Positions 53,901 to 64,000 of a DNA stretch of 64,000 bases are shown one piece after another; the stretch's first letter is position 1; each line of letters starts with the position of its first letter. Source of the stretch: Lates calcarifer (taxonomy: Eukaryota; Chordata; Actinopteri; Centropomidae); NCBI RefSeq assembly GCF_001640805.2, contig NC_066850.1, positions 3,941,549 through 4,005,548 on the forward strand, read 5' to 3'. The notes beneath the pieces were generated by a model. It ran no database searches and was not told where the DNA came from. It worked only from the letters and a program-made list of their open reading frames with translations. The translations under genes and the position numbers were made by a program.

Positions 53901-56900
53901 TAGGTTAAGTCAAACAATGAACTCTAATTACTTTTCAAACCAACAGGAAAATGAAAATGAGAGGGAAAGTGTTGTACAAAAGGTAATTTGTCGAAGATAA
54001 AGGAAACCACTCTGTGAGTAAGGCCCTTCAGAGGAATCTGAAGTCACGCTGATTACAATCTTATCATCGCTTTAGAGTTCAGTCAAGCGAAGGAGGCATG
54101 AGATAGAGAGAGAGGAATACAGGAGGCAAAACATGGGAGAGAAAGAGATATCCAGATGTCACACACAATGGACCCGCTACCTAAAATCTCAGGAGGTGCA
54201 GCTGTTACATGTGCTGAGTTTTAAGTTATAGACTGTCACAGACATGTATGTGAACACTGGGTAAGTGCTTAACTACATGTATTCAGGGCATGTGTGTAAT
54301 ATGTGAAAGAAGAAGGGGATGTAATGACAAGAAAGACAGTATAGATACATGCAAATCATTGCACATGAATGCTATTTTATCTAGAACTGTATACAGTGTC
54401 TGGCTTCATTCTGACCCGTTGTTTTAAAGAACACTTGGCCCTCACTGTGAGGGGCCCCATGAGAGTCTCTTATTTACCCTCCACCCGACTGAGCTGTTGA
54501 AGATTCCCTCTCTCTAAGGTGTCGTCTCCAGGGGCGATAGGCTTGCTGCAGCCATGGCAACGCACTTGATCCCCACAGCTAGCCACAAAGGCGAGGAGGG
54601 CAGAGGACACGAGCGGACGGAGGGACACACAGACACAAACACTCACACATAAAACTAACATGCACAAAAACTTCATCGCTCACCAAAAATACTGCCAACT
54701 GCAATCAAAACACCCACACTTTCTCTCAACGGTAACAAGCTAGTCTACACGCAGACACAGGACAAAGGCCCACCCAAGCACACACACCCTCTCCCCTCCC
54801 ACCAACAGAGGCACACACTGACACCTCTATTACCACCGAGCTGCCTGTCAAAGCCGACATGATAACTCAAGCAGCCCTCCAGCCAGGATAAAAAGTCTTG
54901 CTGCGCTGATTGAGTTACATGCAAAACACAGTTGGACAGCTTAGTCAAAAAACACCTAAAACACTGTCAGAATGAGCCACTAATGACCCTGAAGTGTGTG
55001 TGTATGTTTATGTGTGTGTGTGAGGGGATGTTTGGTGGTGATTATGTGTTTGTGCATGTGTTTGGGGAGTATGGGAAGGATGTCTGTAGAGTGTGTTTAA
55101 GCGTGTGTGATGAGTGAGCAAGCGGCATGTTTGTGCGTGTGTGTGTGTGTAAGGCAGGAAGCAGCTACCGGAGCTGCAGACAGCCACCCGGTTCATTTTG
55201 ATAATAAAGGAAAAAGGGCGCACAGTCTTTTATTTTATTTGGGCTAGCCTGAGGAAATGCCATTGTTTCTCAGACTCTTGGATGAAAATGACACTTGGTG
55301 GATCATTTGAAAATGTGATCTTCTGATGCTTTGAGGTGTGTGTTTGTGTGTGTAGGTATATGTGTGTGCATGCAGTGTTTGCGAGCGTTAAACCGCAGTA
55401 ACCACAAGAACAAATTAAATATATTTTAATTATCATGAAAGATCTAGAAAAGAACAGTTTTAGTGCTGGAACATAGAAAAACTGGGGCCAAAATAAAGGG
55501 GCACTGAACCAACAATAATATCTCTCTTAGACGTGTGTGTGTGCATGTATGTGTGTGTATGTAAAGTTGATTTTTGGCCCTGTCATGCACAGGCTAGTGT
55601 GTCCCACCTTTCCTGTGGCAACAACACACTCTATCACGTCCACATTACCTCACCTGCCCTCTGGCTATGTAAACCTAGAAGTGTGAATTATTCAAACACT
55701 CACACACACACTCTCTCACACTTACACACACACACACACAGTTCCCAGAGGCTTTACACGGGGCTATGATGTCCCGCGTTCAAGCCGACATGTTACTGCC
55801 GTCTTTGTCGCCTCATCACACTTCGATCTATCAGTATAACAGATGGACAGCAGCCATTGTTAGCGTGTAGCTTTAAAGGGGCAAGTGTGCAGAGGACATA
55901 AAAACTGAGGTAAGTGTAACTGTATCCTATTTGGAGCGGCTTGAAAAAATTCCTCTTACAACTCAACAAACATGGCCACCTGTATGTATAGTGACATCAA
56001 CAGTATTACCTTCTGATTGATGTTTTCACCCATTTCTTAAAACATATTTTACAGCCGGCTTTTGCCTCTGACTTCTTTTGCTTGATTAATTGTTAGCTTG
56101 TTTCTTCTCTGTTGTGTTGTAGCTCAAGCACTTTACATTGGTTTAATCTTGATGATTTAAGGACATTGTTGTTTTGCATTTTATTTTGATATTCCTGACA
56201 ATTTTGCTACCACTTGCTAACGTGATGTGATTCATGGGTCTGCAACCTGTTAACACGTGTATACATCTCTAGATTTGATTAACTGGCATGTAAAACGTCT
56301 AAGTCCAGCAAAGCTAACTAGCTTCACATTTAGCGTGAAGATATGACAATGGTAACTCTTGGCAGTGGTGCCTCCAAAGTGACCATCTAACCATTATCTA
56401 AACAGCCTTGAAGATCACTGGGATTGATGCTAATGTTTGGCAGCAAGAGCAATGGCTCAATGAAACAAGACCTGATATGGATCATATAAGATATAAGATA
56501 TATACACTGGGAAAAGATAAGAGAGAGGGATGAGGAGACAGAGAGGCAAAAGAGAGGGAGGAGGAAGAAACATTAATGCCAGGAGTTTAGAGGGGTTATA
56601 AACTATAAGGACTACATTTCTCTCTCTCCACTCCCTACACAGCATTTTTATCGCTTCTTCTCTCTTCTCCCCAAAATTCCACTGTCTTCCTGTCTCCCTC
56701 AATGTTAATAAGAGGTTTAGGTCATGCTAGGTGAGGTGTGTGAAATTTCCTCCTCGCAGTGACACACACTCCCTCACATCACAGGGGAGCGGGGAAGGAA
56801 TGTAAAAATGGGAGAGGGTGAGGAGAAAAAGTCAGACATGAGACAGAGATAGAGGTGTAGTGAGTTAGTCAGTCGTGTATGAAGGCGGTCTGCAGTGACA

Positions 56901-56983
56901 GATTTATCAGATTTATCTTCATTCCTCAATGACATAATGCTGCACACATCTGCTGTTCGTACTGACTGGTAACTCACTCATCT

Positions 56984-56987
<4 letters not shown>

Positions 56988-57019
<32 letters not shown>
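56988..57019. repeat. CA microsatellite
   Basis: About 15 CA units in the long CELSR1 intron. Confidence 0.95.
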
Positions 57020-57020
<1 letters not shown>

Positions 57021-58780
57021 GGTCTGCATATAAAGGTTCAAACAATGTGGTTGTTTTAAGACTTAAAATGTTTTCATCTGTTTAGCACTCGTTTTGAGAA
57101 GAACATATTCCCTTAAACGATCCAGAGGGACGAGCAGTAAAAACGTCTGCGCTGGGTGTCACAATGTTTGCATCAGATCCTGCTACCTTTAAATATGGAC
57201 GACGCAACATTGGATGCCATTAAATTACTTTTTCTTGGTTCAAGCTATTGGTTCAAGGCTAGCTACCTACTACCTTGTACTTGTATCCCTGGCAAGTAGC
57301 ATCAAGCAGGCTGAGGAAAATTTAGCTTGTTAGCTTGACTTCTGTAGCAAGGAGAAATAATCTCATGACAAGTGATGCTAGGTCTTCATATGCAGAGGGC
57401 CCTGGTCAACCAGTCTTCCAACCTACTCCCAACTATTTGGCTAGGATTAGGAAAACATCATGGTTTTGGTAAAATAAATACTTCCTTGAAATTAGAAGAC
57501 CTTTGTTGTCATGGTTACAATAAGGTTGTCAAATGGTCATGGATAAAGCAAACAACACTGATGATCAGTTTCTCACAGGAAACAACAATCTCTTGCGTGA
57601 AGGTCCTGTGTTTTGTTGACCCATCCGTTGCAATACATACTGTAGCACCTGAAAAAAAAATGCTGCTTGCAGATGACTTATGTCTCTTCCTGGTACAGGG
57701 CTGGCATAATGAAATACGTGCTTACATGAATATGCTACTAGAACCAACGTTACTCATGTAACCCACATATTTTACTCAGTAATGTCAATTATCTTCCACT
57801 TTGACCATTGCCATACAATACCATCTCTATATTTATCTCTATACCATTTTGTCAAGTCTCACACAAGACAAGATTAAGTATACAATCTAAAATTAAAACC
57901 CTCAAATGAAATTACAGTCTAAACAGGAGCATGCCAGCCCTGAGACGTTTGCTGTCCATGCTCATTACAAGAGCCATCTTCGTTGATTTCTGAGCATCGT
58001 TAATCCCGTCTGACAGAATCGGTGCTTTGGCCCGTCACTCTGCTGCCAAAGAAAACACAATCACTGTTCACTGTGAGTCTGCCTACCTGTCTGCCTGCCT
58101 TCCAAGGCTCAGACGTGTTTATTTCACCTGAACAAACCTCAATGGAGAGAAGTCAATGAGAGATGACAGACAAGCAAGCAGGCTGTTACTGTGTCAGTTA
58201 TGCTTATACACTGGTCCATTTTTAGATGTGAGGAGCTTCTCCTGCCAGACAAAGAAAAAGAGAGAGGCAGACGAAGATGCAGAAGAGGACAGTGATGTAT
58301 TGTCACATAGGAGGATAAGAAGAGTATATATGTGAGCTTTTACATAAAAGCCAGAAAGATGCAGCAAAGATGAAATGGTGCAATTCCTCAGTGAGAGTGA
58401 TGTTCTGCACGATTCATAAGACTCATCCCTGTCTCAACACTGTCCCTACCTGCCTCACCAGCATAGACTTTACCTCTGACCCCCCCTGGATAAACATGGC
58501 ATTTTTGCACAGCTCACAATGGAATGTGTTGATTTATGTAAATGAGCTCAGCATCATCCAAAGCTATAAAGCACCAGCACACATAACACTTCATCCAAAC
58601 ACCACAGGAAGAGGTCAGAATGTGTTAAAAAGTCCTAATCAAGCTCTGTGAATTACTTTTTCTGTTCATTCTATGTCACCATCTGTGTTAAATGTTGCTT
58701 TAAAGAATGCAATGAGTACCTGAACATGCAAAACCATCCTGACGCAGAAAAGATAGTAAAGCCAGAGTTTTGTACATTTA

Positions 58781-58992
58781 TTAAAGGGCACCTTGTGGAG
58801 TTTCTGAACACACCTAGCACTATACAGCAATGTTTTGATGAGCAGGTCCCCGTCATGTATATGCACAAGGTCGCATGTGCATTTCATTGGTGACGTGATG
58901 CACATTGCTCCACTGGTGTTCCATTATATTCTACTGATGGACAGTCTGGTGGCAGTAACAAGCAGGGAACTAACTCCACAGGGCACCTTTAA
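58781..58992. mobile_element. MITE-like element with terminal inverted repeats
   Basis: A 212-bp element. It starts TTAAAGGGCACCTTGTGGAG and ends CTCCACAGGGCACCTTTAA, which are inverted copies of each other with small mismatches. It has no coding capacity. Target duplication is unclear because both ends merge with TTA/TAA. Confidence 0.6.
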
Positions 58993-59352
58993 GTCGCGAA
59001 ACAGTCAAAAGCAGAGTATCATATCCTAACTTCCCGCAGATATCAAAAACAGGAAAGACAGAAGAAAGCAAGGTTACATTGGAACTAGGTCCACAAACAT
59101 TCAACAGCCAAACTAAACCAGAAAAGCAACAAAACCTTCTACAATCCCATTTACAGTCAAGACCAAACCAGAGCCAGGCTAAACTAGAGCTAACACCCTA
59201 TTGTTAGAGACCATGTTTCCTCTGTATATTTGAGGTAAGCATGTCCAGTAGAGTTAGTCCGACAGACTGTACTAGAAGCAGAGCAGGGACTAAATGAGAC
59301 CCCAAGAAAAAAACAAGCACCAGTGGGGACTAGGCTAGAGGTCAGAGGTTAC

Positions 59353-59433
59353 CTCCTTCTGATTGAGCTCCAGCCAGGCAGTATAGAGCGGGAGCCGCAC
59401 AGCCCCACTGGAGTCCACCAGACTCCCCCCGTC
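59353..59433 (-). CDS. celsr1: Candidate in-frame 81-bp cassette exon of CELSR1 (LamG1 loop)
   Basis: An 81-nt segment, GC-rich against an AT-rich background, lies between a pyrimidine-rich acceptor (TCTCTCTCCCAG) and a donor (GAG|GTAACC). In phase 0 it reads DGGSLVDSSG...TAWLELNQKE, 27 residues without a stop. It lies 8.6 kb upstream of the next CELSR1 exon, which also starts in phase 0. From memory, other CELSR proteins read YYNK immediately before PNIGRLG, so this exon is not in the standard protein and would be an optional insert. Caution: the other two minus-strand frames are also open over this short span, and the donor is only moderate. Confidence 0.45.
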
Positions 59434-60095
59434 CTGGGAGAGAGACACCGTGAGAGAGAGACACCGCGTTAGACCTGCAGCCCACAACCAAGCCATGTCA
59501 CTGTGTGTGAGAGTTCACATTTCACTTAATTTGCCTCATTTTCAAGTGCAGAGAATGCTGTATTAATGCACTTAAAGCATGTGTTTGCACCCATGAACGC
59601 CCAGCATGACAGCAGAAATATTAAGACAAATGTTATTGTGTGCATGTGCTGTACTGTAGAGGCATGCATGCTGAAGTGTCTGTGGTTGGACTCGCCACCA
59701 ACCAGTTTGCCAACAATAATGACATCCATCGCAAAACACACTTCCTCTGTGCCCACTTCAAAAACACCTAACCCACTACCTCAAACAATAGGCTACAACT
59801 CACACACTGACGGCTTTGGACAAAGGTGGCTCTGGCAGATTTATATCACACAGTGAAATACCATGCTACGTGAGGAGCAGGTGAAATTTACAGCAGGAAA
59901 AACACAGGGAATATTCCTTTTGGCTCAGACATGTGAGAGCACAAAACCAGCTTCCATGTGTCAACAAAGGTAGTTTCACCACAATGACACAAAACATAGA
60001 TTTGTAGCATGTTTACATGCTATGGTATTAAATTACAATTATTTCTGAAAGATTTAAAGCACTGAACAACATATATTCTGAGAGGGATTATACTG

Positions 60096-60098
<3 letters not shown>

Positions 60099-60180
<82 letters not shown>
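60099..60180. repeat. Long TA microsatellite
   Basis: About 41 uninterrupted TA units in the long CELSR1 intron, self-complementary and able to form a cruciform or RNA hairpin. Confidence 0.97.
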
Positions 60181-60183
<3 letters not shown>

Positions 60184-60768
60184 TTTTGTCCAAAAAGCCA
60201 CAAATATTATGCTTTATAATTAGTGAAAGAGTACTTCCTGTTATTTAAATGCAATGTGTGTGTTTATGTGTGATGATAACCTTAACTGTTTGAGGTCTAT
60301 GGAAACATACGTCAAGAAGAACAAAGAATAACATGGCCTCTTCCTCTGAAAACACACCCTGCGGGGGAATGCAGTATCTGGGGCTTCACCTCAAAAAATA
60401 ACTACTTAACCTTTCTAAAAAGCACTTAGAAGGGAAAATACACAGACCTGCTCCTGTGACTGAGCAGAAACACAAGATGTGGCAGTCCCACATCATAACA
60501 CACACACACATAGGCACGGTGTTCTTCCCCTGTGCACAGCTGATGAAGCATTTGTGTGTTGACATGACATAGTCAAACACCCAATAAGGCATGCGTCTGC
60601 TCTCTTTAAGTCATGATGGCCACACAGGAAAGCCACATGCGGCTTTGGCTATTAGCAATAAAACTACAACACAAGGAGATAGATGACAACTCCAAAACCA
60701 CTTACAGGCTCTCTGCAGTGTATTTTAAAAGCAATTATCCACTGTGTGTATGTGCAGAAGACTAGAAG

Positions 60769-60771
<3 letters not shown>

Positions 60772-60811
<40 letters not shown>
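60772..60811. repeat. TG microsatellite
   Basis: About 19 TG units in the long CELSR1 intron. Confidence 0.95.
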
Positions 60812-60813
<2 letters not shown>

Positions 60814-62570
60814 GTGCATGCATGCTTCTGACTGCATATCAGCTCATCATGGAAATTCAATAAACCTTGAAACATCAACAAAGAGACAAGAGAGAACAGG
60901 AGGCAGACACACATGGAAGAGGATAGTAGCTATTTATTTTATAGTGCAGACTGAGATCACTGTTCAAAGCCAATCCTCTGATGAAGACCAAGATAGATTT
61001 CTCATATATTTGTATTTGTGTAACATGTATGCATTTAATGTTTTGGATGGTCTGGGTTTTGACTGCACAAACAGAAAGAATATTTAAGTGCCCTCCTGGC
61101 ATCTTGGCGCCAAAGTCATGTTTTAATACCTGACACAAAACTTTCTAATAAGACCTGTCCTTCTTTCAGTGAACCCATCAGCTTTCTAATAGAGCTGGGT
61201 GGTTAGTGTTTCAGAGTGTTTCAGCCCAGCAGAGGTGGAATGCAAAAATATATACCATACACACGGTATATTCAAAAGTACTTCGAGCTATGCTGTGAAG
61301 TAATTTACACTTATGTTCTGATGATTAAAGCCCCTGCCATGTAAACAGCACCAGAGTGAGAGTGATGGAGGAACAGCAGCAAAGAGCAAAGAGTGATTTT
61401 TTTTTTTGTACTCGTTGGTGATAAGAGCCAACTAAGCCTGTCTGGGAATGCTGTCTACACACCCTCGCTGTAAATATCACAACCCATATTTGCCAGTGTA
61501 ACACTATTAACATGTCTGACATCACGCCTGTGTGCACCGTAAAGCAACTTTTTTAAAATACTGCAAACACACAGGCTTGTCATATCTGCAGTTGTGCTCC
61601 GCTCCACTGAATTTGAAAGCATGCGGACGGATCACATGGAAGTTAATTACAGTTTATTTATAGCTGCGGTTTACAGTTAACTGCTGATTCACTCAAGAGC
61701 AGTTTTACATTTTTTTGTGTGTAGCTGGTGAAACATGAATGCAAATATAATTAAGATTCCTACAAATTCTTTCTTGTTTATCATTTTTATGTTTCCCATG
61801 TGAAATCATACAAACCAGTAATATCAACATTACTCTGCCTGGAACTGCAGGCTTACTGAAATGAATCATAAGCAGTCACAAAGTCACATTTTCTGCCGCC
61901 GACACTGAACCAAATTAGATGAAAATTAAAGTAACGATGGCTGGAAAGTTTGATGTGCGACAGCCATTATATAGTCAGTGTGTGTAAGTCTGTATGTCTG
62001 AAGTATTTGAGATTAAAAGGTTCATTTAGACTGACCAAAAAAGTAACAAGGTCATGGTCCAATTACTAGCTTTTTCCTGAGCTGGATTGGACTGAATTGG
62101 AACTTAAGGGATCATTTTCTTTCAAGACAAAACCTAATATTTTTATGAAATGGGTCAGTCATGGTGAGCCTATAATTACAGTCATGGTAAAATTCAATGG
62201 AAATAAGATATATCATGCATTCCCTGTCCACTGGGCTGTGTTTTATTCTTATGTCATCCTTGCAGGTGGCTTGGCAGATACACTCATGATACAACTGACA
62301 TCCTGCCCCAGTGTCCAGCTAAATAACATCATTTCCTGCAACCAGAGACAGCATTTCCTGCAGTTTGCACACATCAAAACCCAAGGCAAAACCTCCTGCT
62401 GCTCTAAGAATACCCATCTATGCACTTTGTGCATGTGTGTTTGTTTCCTGTTTAGATTCGCCTTGCTGACACAGTCAACTGTCCTTGAGACGTTGCAGCA
62501 CGGAATTTCAGAAATGTCTTTATCCCTTCACTTGTATTGTCTAATGTCTAATAGCGGTATGGACATGTGC

Positions 62571-62595
62571 GCACACACACACACACACACACACA
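62571..62595. repeat. CA microsatellite
   Basis: About 12 CA units in the long CELSR1 intron, inside a spurious 208-codon plus-strand open frame. Confidence 0.95.
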
Positions 62596-64000
62596 GAAGC
62601 TTTCTATTTGTCTGCCCCCCACAGATGCAAACACATGCACACACAGCTTTCCAACCGACCCAGATCATTGCAACAATGGCAAGTCCATGTCTGTTGTCAT
62701 GCCAACCCTCCCCCGACCTTTGACCTCTGTTTTTTTAGAAGAGGCACCCTGGTTCTTCTGAAGAGCACAGCAGTGGATTTAAAAGGGGGCACCCGTGCAG
62801 CTCTGCACAACCGCCTCATCTTCTGACCCAATAAATCACCATCTGTGCATGTGTATGTGTGTGTGTGTCTATTGCGTGAGTGCTCTGTTAGGACCGTTTA
62901 AAAAAACAAGTGGGGCTCATGTTGGAAGAACAACCCTGGATTAGGTTGTGCCAGCCATTCGTATATTTATTACTTAATTTGTGTGCTCTACTCGCTGGCT
63001 CCAAACTACTGATTCACTAAAACAAGTTGCAATATTTAAAAAATGTATATCTAAATTAGTTGCTTGTTAGTTAGTTGCTAGTTGTGTGCCACTGGCTACT
63101 GATTCTAGCTAAAACCCTAAAAAGCTCCCGATAGATAACATTAGGACAGAGAGGGAACATTGTTTATGTGTGTGAGCGAATGTGAGTGTTCACATGACAT
63201 GAATCTGGATTACATCACGGTTTAAGAATTGGGCTCTGATCCTCTCTCAAATCTCTCTGGGCTATGCGAGCAATGCTACCTACAGACAAATGCGTGTGTG
63301 AAGAGCGAGTGCTCTTTCATGTGCGCCAGACATATGCGCTCCTTCATTTACGTCCATATATTCACATGTCAACACGTCTAATCTATTGTGAGAACTTTAC
63401 TGCTTTCTGGCATATACATTTCCACTAATCCCTCCAGCAACTGACCTAGGATTAAATTACCATCAGTCAATCCAACTTCTGATCATTCAACACATGAAGA
63501 AAAGCTGACCCTGTGTCAGTGCTACAGTCGGCCTTGGGCTAATTTAACGGTATGTGTCACCAGCTTTGCAAATCACTGGTCTGCATTAAGACTGACATTG
63601 TCGCAACACACATACCCCCTGTTTTAAACACTAATAACACAAGGACTCACTCATAAACCGGTGTAATACGTGTGTGTTTTTGCACGTACTACTTGTATCT
63701 GCAAGTCACAGCAGCAAAAAGGAAGCCTATAGGATCAGTAAAGCTAAATAAATAAGAAAAGTAAACTGCACAGAACTGGAACGAAGTTGGAAATCTGTTT
63801 GGACGTGGAAAGTAATCTCTTGTTTCCATGGAGACATCTCTACAAACACTAGACAACCCAATAGACAAACAAAACAAAGAAGTCTTCAGTAGCAACAGAC
63901 TGCATCCTGCAAGTAATACCTGTGGTAGTCAGGAGCCTGGCAGCGATGTTAACAAAGCTCTACAAGGTTTAAGCCATTGTCTCTGGCATCATAAAGGCAG

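Larger units (their letters stand above)
50746..64000 (-). other. Long CELSR1 intron reaching the right edge
   Basis: Apart from the candidate exon at 59353-59433, nothing coding was recognised. The exon ending in the family motif YYNK, expected just upstream of the one at 50745, was searched for and not found, so this intron is at least 13.2 kb. It contains a degenerate minisatellite next to the acceptor, a MITE-like element, several CA/TG tracts and a long TA repeat. Confidence 0.65.

Noticed and set aside
54478..54578. 101-nt minus-strand block with splice-like ends (CGDQVRCHGCSKPI)
   Set aside because: Its length does not fit phase 0-0 between the flanking CELSR1 exons and it shows no EGF or LamG pattern.
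62097..62723. 208-codon plus-strand open frame
   Set aside because: It runs through a CA microsatellite, has no recognisable domain or splice structure, and lies in the long CELSR1 intron.
1..64000. tRNA, rRNA, CRISPR array, viral or bacterial operon features
   Set aside because: None seen. The many short direct repeats are microsatellites or dispersed eukaryotic elements.

Overview
The window is vertebrate nuclear DNA, most likely from a teleost (probably percomorph) fish. It is AT-rich and non-coding over most of its length. It has short exons with GT-AG introns, many CA/TG microsatellites, and several dispersed repeats of types I recognise from fish genomes. There is no bacterial-style gene packing, rRNA, tRNA or CRISPR array.

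Two partial genes are present, both on the minus strand. From right to left, the main one is a CELSR1 orthologue (cadherin EGF LAG seven-pass G-type receptor 1, a planar cell polarity adhesion GPCR). I mapped 29 exons by hand, from 50745 down to the stop codon at 27130-27132. They run from the middle of laminin-G domain 1 through EGF, LamG2, two more EGF modules, laminin-type EGF, HRM, GAIN/GPS, seven transmembrane helices and a long cytoplasmic tail, about 1,535 residues. The cadherin repeats, early EGFs and start of LamG1 must lie beyond the right edge. Every exon keeps phase with its neighbours except the one at 48043-48207, which carries one extra base (near 48065) that would end the protein early. 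A possible extra in-frame 81-bp exon lies at 59353-59433, inside the long intron before 50745.

The second gene is the 5' part of GRAMD4. Its first coding exon (10475-10639) and second coding exon (4808-4928) are clear, and the rest lies beyond the left edge. A CpG-rich stretch at about 18112-18640, with a good splice donor, probably holds its promoter and non-coding first exon. CELSR1 and GRAMD4 are therefore in tandem, with about 8.5 kb between the CELSR1 stop and the GRAMD4 promoter.

The most interesting features concern RNA processing. One CELSR1 7TM intron (31799-32653) has a CA tract at its donor and a complementary UG tract that replaces the polypyrimidine tract at its acceptor. GRAMD4 coding exon 2 is flanked by UG and CA tracts that could pair across the exon. 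Two CELSR1 acceptors are CAGCAG tandem (NAGNAG) sites. The candidate 81-bp exon would enlarge a surface loop of a LamG domain, much like neurexin splice inserts. I found no wholly new gene system.
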